A DNA stretch of 64,000 bases. Source: Salminus brasiliensis (lineage: Eukaryota; Chordata; Actinopteri; Characiformes; Bryconidae). The stretch spans positions 38,362,761 to 38,426,760 of the forward strand of contig NC_132878.1 in the NCBI RefSeq assembly GCF_030463535.1, written 5' to 3'. The notes beneath the pieces are model-generated. The model was not told where the DNA came from and searched no databases. It was given only the letters and a program-made list of their open reading frames with translations. The position numbers were made by a program, and so were the translations under genes. This document shows, in pieces, positions 1 through 13,700 of the stretch. Each line of letters begins with the position of its first letter. Positions within the stretch are counted from its first letter, which is position 1.

Positions 1-938
1 TTTTTGGGACTCTACAAATGGAAAAAGGCAGATGTTGGGGGTTTGGGTTGATAAGCAATTATGCATTGATTCATATAAACTAAAACTTGCTTTGCCCTAT
101 TTTCAGGAAATAATTAATTTGACTTGAATAAAACCATTTAATTCTTTTAAACACACCATCATCTAGACTGCTAAATGGCTACTAATTGCTCGCTAAATCT
201 TTCAGATGCCTCACATTATAAAACAAGGGCTGCTTAATTGAACCAAAAAATGCTTCATATGGTAAAACCAACTAGTTTTATTCAGCTCAAATACATCCAC
301 TGAATGAATGTGAATGAATGCATGTGCAAAGCTAAACAAATCCAAGATTTGACCTCAGTTTTAATTTAGAAATTGCAACTTTATACAAGGAGGGAAAAAA
401 CCTTCTTAGCTTTTAGTGGAAGTCAGTTTTTCTATTGATCCGTTCATCTGGAAATTTGACAGAATGAAAAAAAAGACAAAATATGGCAAAAAAGTGCAAA
501 ACAAATGAAGAAATGGACAGTGTCACTGTGTTCAGCTAAAGAAAGGAGGGTCCATTATTTTTGGACTGAGTAAAGATTATTTGTTCAAATGAATCCTGAG
601 CAAATCACACTGTACAACAGTCTGTTTATGAGAGGTAACAAATAATTGAACTAGGTTTATTCAACTCAAATTAAATTAAATTGCTACAAGTGTTTTTTAG
701 GCTTATTTGTGATGGGGTAATACAGGACACATGTTGTAGGCCCAGGAAATTCATTCGATTTCTCCTCTAAGATTCCTTTTCTAATTGAATAAGCGTATTT
801 ACACAATTTCATTTTGCTAATTTACATCTTTTAATGAACACAATAATAATGAACAACAAGGGTTTCTGACATACTGCTCCTAAATTACCTGAGGGCACAG
901 CATTCCTGACCCTCTCTTTATTTCCTCTCTTTCCTCAG
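1..938 (+). other. nr2e1: nr2e1 intron, 3' part
   Basis: AT-rich intronic DNA upstream of the first exon in the window. I see no exon, known repeat or RNA gene in it. Confidence 0.8.
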
Positions 939-3741
<2,803 letters not shown>

Positions 3742-4339
3742 AAAGCACACACACACACACACACACAAGGCACGAGGTGCGTGATCCCCAACCAGGACTT
3801 GCTAGAAAAAAAAGAAGCTGGGAACATGCTGGCATGCGAGAGACTGTCTTTTGGCCTACAGGTCAAACACCATAAAAAGACTTACAAGAGGGAGACGGTC
3901 CACAACGGTCCTGCAAAACACCTGGAGGCCTCCTCAAGAGATCAAGAGATCTTACGATGTGCTTAAGAGCTTGTTGGAAAGCTTTGAGTCCCAGCCGTGA
4001 GACTTGATGTGTTTTGGGTTGTGGAGGTCAGAGAGCAGGGGGAGAGTTTAAGGACTAACTGTACATCTAATCTAAGGTATTTAAGTCTACTTATTGAGAT
4101 AACCTGGTTCAAAGCTGTTGGGGTGGGGAAAGCGGTAAATCACTGTAAGCCGCTCGGCTGGGTAGTCGCGTACAATCATGAACGGTTGCTCACTGGCAGG
4201 ACGTTTTAATGGACTCTTAAGAAGACCAATGAGCTTTTCCGACCAATGCCTTTTCTTTGCCGTTTATTCCTTCTGCAGCGTTCTGTCTGTGAGAGTCTGG
4301 CCGAAACCAAATATATATATTTTATATATTTTAGAAAGT

Positions 4340-4340
<1 letters not shown>

Positions 4341-4375
<35 letters not shown>
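4341..4375. repeat. (GA)n microsatellite
   Basis: Pure AG repeat of about 35 bp inside the inferred nr2e1 3'UTR. Confidence 0.9.
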
Positions 4376-4379
<4 letters not shown>

Positions 4380-4452
4380 GAAAAGGAGGAAGAGCCGGAG
4401 AGAGCCGGAGAGAGCCGCGAGTGGTCGCTGTCCATTCGGCATGGTGCTGAAA

Positions 4453-4459
4453 ACCAAAG
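4453..4459 (+). promoter_or_regulatory. miR-9 seed match in nr2e1 3'UTR
   Basis: ACCAAAG is a 7-base match to positions 2-8 of miR-9, with one further base pairing upstream. miR-9 repression of TLX/Nr2e1 through the 3'UTR is established in mouse neural stem cells. Function in this species is inferred. Confidence 0.5.
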
Positions 4460-4844
4460 GAGCGACGGGAGGCGTGATACTCTGACCTTGTCCCGGCTCG
4501 CAGAAACGGCTCGGCAACGTAAACGACGTACCATTTTTTACAAGTGCGCTGCAGCGGGACACTACAGCCCCTCCAGCTGCTGCTGCGATGAACTTTTCAA
4601 CAGCAAGACAAAAACACACAAATAACAACAGCAAACAAACAAATAAATAAATAAGCAAACCTAAAAACTACCTATTTTGTGTTCCAACGCAACCTTCAGA
4701 GCTTACTACGAGTAGTTCCTACTAACACCTGTTCACACACACACACACACACGTTCAGCACTTGTAAGGGTTGTTTTTGTAGTCTGTAAATACATTCCTG
4801 TTGTAAAAAGTAATAATTTTTGGTGAAAGTTGTCTAAATATTAG

Positions 4845-4850
4845 AATAAA
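4845..4850 (+). terminator. nr2e1: candidate nr2e1 poly(A) signal
   Basis: Canonical AATAAA 1.1 kb downstream of the nr2e1 stop, followed within 30 bases by a T-rich stretch (CTTTTTCTTTT). It is the first good AATAAA after the stop. Confidence 0.55.
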
Positions 4851-4865
4851 TATTGAGTATTGATC

Positions 4866-6340
4866 TTTGCGCCTTTTTCTTTTTACTGAGCAATACTGCT
4901 TTCCACTTTTCTTCTACAGCTGGAAGTCTTCTGGACTTTTGGGGTTGTTTTTTCTGGTGTTGTTGTTGACGATGATGATTTGTTTTTGCAGCCCAACATG
5001 CTGCTCGATTCTGCTGCGAAGAGAACCCCCCCCCCCACCTCCTCCTCCCTCCCTCCCTAAACTCTCTCTAAACGAGGACGTTGAGAGGTTCATGTCTGGC
5101 CTGGAGTGCATATTGAACCGTCGCCGATACAATGCACCCGGACCTTGAGTTAAGTTGCTGTGCCTCGCGCGGGCCCCGGAGCTTTCGAGCACTCTTTGAT
5201 AAATCAAGGGCTCTGCCCAAATTGCATTTTTTAATCTTCATTTTTTGGAGAGAGAGCAGACACAATGGAAAGAATCATGATTGCAGATGACAACGTTCAA
5301 TCCAATTTAGCTTACTCCTTTAACGCGGGCTTGTACAACTGCAAGGTTGCCAGAACCAAGCGGATGTGCCCTTTAGCATTTCTCCCCCCCCCCCCCCCCC
5401 CTCACTATGGAGGGCCAGTTGGCAAAACGTCCTCTAACGTAGCTCCTCCTGCCACAGCTGGGCGATACTCTGCACAGGTTAAATAAATAAATAAATAAAT
5501 AAAGGGCTCTTTACCGATGTAACTTTTGATTCCCTAAAATAACCAATACACCCTTTTTATTTATTATTTAAAGTTTTTTTAGGTTTTACAAATCTCCACC
5601 TGATTTAATGGTTTTATTAAGAAAGACTTTTTCTATAAGCCATATTTCCATATTGACAAAATTCTAGGCATATTTGAACAAGATTCTTTAACACTGACAT
5701 TTTACAATTTCATGATCCTCCACATAGTACAAGTATTTAGCAACTTCTGGTAAAATTGTCTATATATTGATTTTATCCAAGTATGATGCAGAAATATTTT
5801 ATAAAACAACGTTAAAACCTTTTTTTAAAGTCTTAAAAAGCTAGCTCTGACCCAGAACATAAGTATTTGGACAAAACAAAAAACTTTTTTGACCCTCACC
5901 CAGAACACTGATCTAAAATGGAACCGGACAATGAGGCAAATAAAACCTCATTTTAATTGCTTACAATGATTCAACAACAATGTTTAAAAAAGTCCTGAGA
6001 AACTTTTGGAGGTTCTTCAGTTTAAAACAGTGGAGGAATCATTTAAGGTGCTTTCGGGAACTTTCAAGGAACCGTTTCCTCCACAGCTTCAAACTCAAAA
6101 ACCTCCAGTTAGTTCCTAAAGGATCTTATACTTTCAACAATGAAAGCACAAAACGTCAGTATCCTGCTGCTGTCCACAGCAGGGTCTAGGTTAACGTGTT
6201 TCCCAGAGGAAGTGGTTTGGTTATATGGCTTGGATTGAGAGCAGTACTTCTTGTGTATTAAAACTTGTGCAGCATATAGCTGGGTAGTCAGACAGTTAGC
6301 AACGAGAAGCCAAATGAGAAATCAGAACAGTGGTTTTATC
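4866..6340. other. intergenic spacer between convergent nr2e1 and snx3
   Basis: About 1.5 kb between the two inferred poly(A) sites. It contains C runs (5028-5036 and an 18-base run at 5384-5401), an (AAAT)n tract at about 5477-5503 and the first copy of a hairpin repeat (5986-6140). Short open frames here are interrupted and low-complexity, and I see no gene. Confidence 0.7.
5986..6140. repeat. hairpin MITE-like repeat, copy 1
   Basis: The sequence around GGAGGTTCTTCAGTTT (6008-6037) reappears inverted at 6077-6106. The whole block resembles 9714-9902, with roughly three quarters of bases shared by eye. This fits a dispersed non-autonomous hairpin element. I do not recognise the family. Confidence 0.6.
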
Positions 6341-6344
6341 ACAG

Positions 6345-7299
6345 TCTGTGTGAGACCAGTTTTATTGGAAAATTCTCAGAAACAAACAAATAATGGCACA
6401 GCAGTATACAAATCTGAAAACATGCGCCGACCACAGCCTTCTGCGTTTGTGTGCTTCAATCAGAAAGGAAGAGGGGAGAGGAAAAAAAAACTAAACAAAA
6501 AACAAACACATAACTTCATACCGAGGCTCGGCTAGTGCTGGCTGTTACATCCACACATCGCATATTCAAACTCTTCAAAGATCCGTCACTGAAGTGAGTT
6601 CTGCCCTGTGAGAGAAGGACTAGTTGCAGTTCATTTTGTGTTCTTAAAACGTTAAGAGCAGTGCAAGTAAGTGTGTGTGTGTGTGTGTCAGGAAAAGAAG
6701 AGAAAACCACTGTGTTAAAATAACTCCTACATAGTTGAATCTCTTAGAGTTAAATTCAGTTAAAGGAAACTCCGTAGGATTTAATATAACACTGGTAAAT
6801 AATGCTTGCATAAATGTAAATATATATATTTATTTATTTGGTTCATTTTTGTCAGATGTTTCATGTGAAGATACGCATCCTGAGCTACATAAAAAGTAGT
6901 TAGTGGTGCTTGCAGACACAAAACTATCATAAATAACCACAATTGTTACACATAAAGATGCCTTTCATGTCTGACTTTGATCTGATTCAGAGAAAGCAAC
7001 AGTTGGTATTGTAATGAATCAGCAATCAGAGCACAAAGAAAGAGAACAGTGAACTAAAGTGATGGAGCAGTGAGCACTGATAAGGTGAAAGGGCGTCGCC
7101 AATTCACTTTATAGTAAGTGCGATGTTGAGATGTTGTTTGTTGTTTTTTTTTTAAGCATCAAAAGGACATTTCTCGCTCAGGACCATTTTACGCAGTATG
7201 TTGAGTGAACGTTTTAGACGGGCCATTTTCTTTCCAGGAGAAGAGCTCTGGGTGACTGAGCCTTATTCCATGTATGTGGAGAGTTCTAGTGTAGGCAGT
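6345..7299 (-). other. snx3: snx3 3'UTR (inferred)
   Basis: Region between the snx3 stop and the candidate poly(A) signal. It includes a (GT)n tract at about 6670-6689 and AT-rich DNA. No other gene signal was seen. The boundary is inferred. Confidence 0.5.
6361..6366 (-). terminator. snx3: candidate snx3 poly(A) signal
   Basis: TTTATT on the + strand, i.e. AATAAA in the snx3 sense, about 930 bp past the snx3 stop. The implied 3'UTR is about 0.95 kb. Confidence 0.5.
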
Positions 7300-7405
7300 T
7301 CAGGCTTGTCTGACTTTGGAAGGGGTGTAGTTTTTATCCACAGATTCGTCCTGAAGGAACATGTGCAGGCAACGCTCATTCTGGGCCAGTGGATGACCAG
7401 CCACT
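7300..7405 (-). CDS. snx3: snx3 exon 4 with stop
   Basis: 106 bp. The first base completes the split Lys codon, followed by [12 protein letters not shown] through SKVRQA and the stop. The acceptor is CAG preceded by a T run. Confidence 0.96.
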
Positions 7406-7715
7406 CTGAAAAACACATACCCACAAAATAAATAATTAATTAAATAAAATACTATTTTGGAAAGAGGTGACCTAGTCACAATGGCAAACATGGGCAAAGG
7501 AATGGACAGTAGGGATAAAATAGAGTGTCAGGAGATTTTCTAAATATAGCACAGTATCAAGAGTATCTGATGACATTCTAATATTTTATCTGATTTATTT
7601 CTATTAACAAAGTCAAAGCACTGATGGAGACAATCTTACAAACATTTGGTTCTCAATCTCCTCAAAGTATACCACAGATTACACAATATTATAATATATA
7701 CAATAAGATATAATA

Positions 7716-7753
<38 letters not shown>

Positions 7754-10700
7754 TTACGTTTTAAAGTCAAAGCTTTAGTGTGACTGCAACTAATATTCAT
7801 TTATTTATTACATCAACTATGTCCATTTTGCCTCAACTTAAAAAAACAACAACAACTTAACTTTAAATGGAAGTCAAAACTCAGGTAAATGACTTTTAAA
7901 AAGGCAGTTTTGCACATAGCCATGCCATTGTTATTTACTATTGACTAAATGTATTTATGCAATTTATTGTGAGTATATCAGTACTTAGACCTGTTAAATA
8001 TGTAGTGCAGCAAACGTTAAACTGAAGTCATTGTACTAAGTGTTTGAGACAAGTGTATTCAGTCTGTGGAGTATTAATACATACACACACATATAGTATC
8101 ATCATGACATTGTTTCCATGTTGCCCATCCCTACTTTTCACTTAGCTTATGTTTTCTGACTATTCTGTCCCGGAATACCTTGTGTTAATGATCACAGAAA
8201 ATCAAGACTACTGCAAGACACCACTATCAGGATCGGGATCAGGCTGATGAGCATCCACCACACAAAAGTAAAAAGCTGCTGAGAAACTGGCGTCATTATA
8301 AGCTGATTTGCGTACTGTAATTAGGACAAGTTACATGACCTGTGGCAGTAGCTGTGGCTAAGCTTGTTGTCCAAGGTCACCCAAATTCAAACTCAAATTT
8401 CAGTGAAACAATGCTTTCCAGTCAAATCTGACAGGTAAAGCGGAAAGCAGTTATCTTCACTGCCTTCCATAAAAAGACAGACTTTGATAAGATCTTTCAG
8501 CAGCAAGTTCCACAAACTTGTAAAATTACACAACTTGAGACAAAGCCGATGCAGAAGATCATTATCGGAGTTGGGAACAGTCAACGCACCTTTACAATGT
8601 GTTTAATCACACCCCAACGTGTACGCATGCACACAAGCCTAGCGAGTCTAGAACACGCAGCGAGTGTGTGGAGCCCTAAGTGCTATTAGCGCTGAACAAT
8701 GACATTTAATTCAGGATTTTTTGTTACGAGAGAGAGGAAAAAAAAACCATCTTAATTACCCACGTATTGCTTCTGTCTCCAAACCTAATTTACAGCGGTT
8801 CGTCTCGTATTAAAATTCAAACAGGTAGAGACGGCACATTTGCACATGAAACAAAGATAATAGCAAAGTCTGCAATCACAGCAAATAATTACAATCGCAC
8901 TGTAACTTTTATTGTCTGTGCCGGTGGGGGAACGGCACCTCAGATCAAAAATAAGCAGGGGTGCACACAACATCCTGCAGGGAAGAGGAACGCATGCCTG
9001 TAATTTCACTCGCAATTATCATAAATTACACAGCGAAAATAAAACAAATGTAAAAAGTAAAGCTGGCTGCACTTGCGGCCTCTCATCAGTTTCGATCCTT
9101 CGGTAGGTAATTATGAGAAGTGCGGGGGGGAAAAAAAAGAAAAAGAGAGAGGAAAAAAAAGAGAAAGTGGAGACATCAGCTGACATGAAGGCTGGCAAGT
9201 ATCTGTTCCTCCCTTTAACTTCAATCTAAGAAACTTTGAATGAACTGAAAAGAGGAAGGAATATTTATTATTCCTCACTGTGGCTACCTGGTAATCTAGT
9301 CCACTTAATCTAGATTAAGTGCAGTAATCTAAATTAAATAATAAAAAAATAAAAAGAAGAATGACTCATTTTTATTTATACACAAATTACATTTTAAACA
9401 GAAATAAAATTTTGAAAAAAGAAAACAATGTATTTAAATGTGCCATTACTTACAAATAAAAAAGAAAGAAAAATATTGCATTAATTATGTGTCAGAATGT
9501 GCAAAAGAAAACCAATTTGACCAATTTGACCTCCTTGTGACCTACTTGTTGAGGAATTGCTCCAGGCCTTGCCGTCGCTCCTCGATAAAGGAATCATCAA
9601 AGATGCCATCATCCCCACGGAATGGGAGCTGCCTGAATAGGGCTTTCCCTGGCAGAGGAGGGACAACCACCTGACAGACACACACAATCATTACACTCAT
9701 CAATATACAACACTTAGAGGTGTTAGACCTTTGAGGAACTTCTGGAGGTTCTTCAATTTGACACTGTGGAGGAATCTATTAGGATACTTTAAAGAACATT
9801 CAAGGAAACTTTTTCTTTTGAAAACCTTTTCTTGAAGCACCTTAGGAGGTTCCTCCAGAGTCGTAAACTGAAGAACCTCCAAACGCTCTTTAGGTATCTT
9901 TAGTGTTCAGGTTTTGACATCATTTGGAAACTCACCCTTTACACTACATGCAAATCTCATAACAAAGAGACCAATAGAAATGCCCCCAAATGTATTATTT
10001 TAAAATGAAACATCAACTTATTTGTAGTTACTGGTGACTGCATGTTTTAATGTATTGAGAATTCCTACCCTTTTCTGCACTAAATTACATTGCATTATAT
10101 TAAAGTATCCTGTGTTTTTTACCCCACAGCCCCCTGTGTTGCAGGTTATATCCCAATTACTAAATGCTAAACTTTTTTTTTAATAGGGTCTTAGATCTTA
10201 AGACTGAAGATATTTTATTTGGCTTAATCATTATTGGTTAATGAGCTTAAAGCAAGCACACTGTGCCTAACTGGAGCAAAGTTCAATATTTTGTAACATA
10301 AACATTACCAGTAACATCAAATTGTACATCGCCTTAATATGAACAAACAATATTGACCAATTATATATCTTAAATATACGATTTTCGATTTTTTAGAGTA
10401 CTGCACCCTTTAAAATAAAACTTTACCATACAATAATATGAATTCTTTAAAAACAAGAGCAACCTATAGCTATTGATCATTAATAAACTGAAAAAGTATG
10501 GTCTTATGAATTTATAAATACAAACCAGTAATACCTGATGTAATATATTGGTGTAGCACAACCTTCTATGACTAGTAGGTTAACTATGTCATGTCCAGTA
10601 GCTCCTGAGCTGTCTCTAAAACATCCTATGATTAGACTTAGATCTTAACTATTTTCCACATCCAATATCCAAGACATACTATGCACAGTCTAAAACATTA

Positions 10701-13700
10701 ATATGCAGTAGTTAAAACATCTTAAAAATGGTTTATGGAAGTCTCCTTTTAGTCAAACAAACTCAACCCCTGCTCCCCTCCCCTCCTTATTTTTCATTAG
10801 GCTGAATGGACTTTTTGCCAGCATTTGGACAAAAGAACACATGAACACATTTGTTGGGAAAGCATGGATAGTCCAGGTCTGTATCCAGTCTGACACCGAA
10901 GCCAAGAGCCTTGATACAGGGGAAGAGTGAGGCCTCTTTCTTAGAAAAGTAACACAAGTACTTTAATTGTGACACTGTTCAAGGCCTGAATGCCACAGTG
11001 CTGTCTCTCTTCTTGGCTCAACGAATTCTCTTCTCGCTCACCTTGCTCTCTCTCTCCAGCTCTCCTCTAAGCCACTCAAAGTCGCTATACCTCCTCCTGA
11101 CGCATGACTCCTTCAGCTTGAAGATGGGAAGGTTTGTCTGAGGACAAGAACAAACACAGAGACGTATCGAGTTAAAGCATATAACCAAATCTGCCCTTCT
11201 GATACAGCCCTAGGAATCTGCAGGATTGCTGTCAGACTGGATGATAAGATATTAAACACACTATAAAACAAACAAAAAAAAAAGTTATTTTAAGCAAAGT
11301 ATTGATCATAAAGGGATTAAATAAATGGATTTTACTAAACGGAATAACCAGTAGCTCATCTGATATAAACTGTATGGCTATGTTATTTATACCAACACAG
11401 AGATTTGATCAGATTGGTATCGTCCGACACTCAGCATTAAGAGACTCGGATTGGAAAGGGGGCAAAATAACCTGATTGGGACATCCCTAATTCAAAGACA
11501 GAGCCAAACTGCACAGCCATAACCTTGGAGGGCATATACCTCTTTGCAATAGTTTGGACACTCTACCAAATTGATGCACTTAGCAACACCACCTCTGGCA
11601 GACATCATAGTTTGCAAGGTGTCTTACGATTCTTGTTTTATGCATTTCCACCCACCCTTCTAGATGTGCAACATTCTGGGCCATACCGCAGAATCTAGGC
11701 TACCCACAGATTTTGAATGATGTTCAAATAAGTTCAGCCCCACCCCATTAAATGCTGCTCCTTCATCATTTTACTTCATCAGTCCACAGCGCCATACATC
11801 GACTTTTGTCATGAGGTCTCAGGTAAGTTTGTCCAAGCAATGCTGCACAGTAGAATGGTGCATCACCACTCTCAGTTAAAACCTTCTACAGTTTGTCCTT
11901 TTTTTGGGCTTCAGATCTTGCCACGATGAGCTGGAAGCACTTTGAATTTTTTTTTATTGTACCTATCCTGCTGTTTACACATCAGCCAGCTGCATGTTCC
12001 AAAGGTTTGCTGCAGAGGTCACGTTTACTTCTTTTCATCGCAAAAATGACCACAAATTGTCATTTGGCAAGGGGTGCCAAAACTGCAGCATACAACACAA
12101 GTTATTGTTGGATTGTGTATTTTATATATTTGTTCTGAAAGCATATCAGCCCTGACGGATCTAAAAACTGCAAAAACACGACAGTGGTCCTTACACACAA
12201 TGAGAAAAGCAACATAATGTGGAGAGTCACCATTCAAGGAGAAAGCTGAAGAGGCAAAAGGCAGTGAGAGCAGTACACACGCAAACACACAAAGTTCCAA
12301 TCAATACTGCTGCATACAAGCAAATCTTAAAGTGCAGGTTTCATTAAAGAAAGGAATGGAGAGAGAGAGAAAAAAAAGAGAACAGAAGCCTGGTAGTCTG
12401 AAAAATGGATAATTGATGAACGTCAACACAAATGTCTTGACTGTCCGCTTTGGGAAAAATCCTTATGTGAGGCCCTAATTGGGTATAGAAGGCAGAAGTG
12501 TTCATCGTGTCCCTTATTACCCCCTTAGTTCTTCCTTTACCCTATCCTCATCCTCCCCAGCTCTCTGTATGCTATAATAAGTCACTGCTTGCCCTTGAGA
12601 GAGCCTCTTCAGCCAGTGCTCATCGTTGCTCACAATGGACAACATCGATGAAACACAGCCACGCTCCTTCTCTACAGCCCCTCTCCAGCTTTTACCAACC
12701 CTGTCCCATTTCTCCTCTCCACCTTCCTCTTGCTTCTCAGACCTTGTTCTCTTATTCTATAACTCTCTGGGGCTCAGCCAAGTGATATTTGGATTCAAAC
12801 ACACCTGTATCAGCCCATCGCTGCCCTCACTGCATTCCTCTTTCCCCGGCACGGAGAACTACTACACTGGGGTGGAGATGTAACGATTCACAAAATTCAG
12901 AATTCTGAATTTTGTGAATCATATATGTATATTGCACAAATAAAGGGTGCCTTTATTTCCATGTTCAGCACACTAATCTTCAGTCAGTCACGCTAATCCA
13001 ACCAATGAATGACCAATTAGCCACACTCAGATGACATCATGCTAGCTGATGACTACAATCTTGCATTCTCTATAAGCAACATTAGCATGTATAGTTGAAT
13101 GCAGCCTTACATTCAACAGCATTCAGCATTATAAATAGTACAATATTTTATAATAAATGTGCCACAAGCTGACCTGCATGCCCCGAGCTTATGAATGGTT
13201 TGTGTGCGATATGCCCAGCAGTCTGGTAAAGACATCACCCCAGTGCCTGGGTGAGTTGACTTGGAAGTATTGAATTATACTGTATATACTGTAAAAGTAT
13301 TTCATTACATACTCCTCATATCACATGTCTATTATTCAGTTATTAATATGAACATGTAAAATGCAGTAACCAATATGAACTAATCTGTAACTCTGCGATC
13401 ATAAATGTGAGAGGTAGGCTTTGTTTTCAGGAATTTAATTCTATTCAATGCTTTTAATTCCAGATAAAGATGTTTAAGCATGTTTTGGAAAGACAGCACT
13501 TAGCATTTTAATAAATGTTGATTAGACTAAAACTGACAACCAAATTAGTTGTAAACCAAATGTTATAGTGGATTAGGTACTAGATACTGTTCTAGACGTG
13601 TGTAGACAGCAGATTTAAAACCGAAGTTTAACAACCATAGCAGTGTGAAATACAGTTTTACTGCCATTGTTTCTCTTACACTAATAATTCCCTCAATAAT

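Larger units (their letters stand above)
3742..4865 (+). other. nr2e1: nr2e1 3'UTR
   Basis: About 1.1 kb after the stop, ending with AATAAA at 4845-4850. It contains CA repeats (3745-3769, 4734-4752) and a GA repeat (4341-4375). It also has a miR-9 seed match ACCAAAG at 4453-4459 and a Pumilio-type TGTAAATA at 4785-4792. The 3' end is inferred from the poly(A) signal only. Confidence 0.6.

Noticed and set aside
9540..9548. Apparent non-GT donor of snx3 exon 3 (AAG followed by TAGG)
   Set aside because: Shifting the junction by one base gives AA|GTAGGT, and the next exon begins with A, restoring Lys. It is a normal GT donor.
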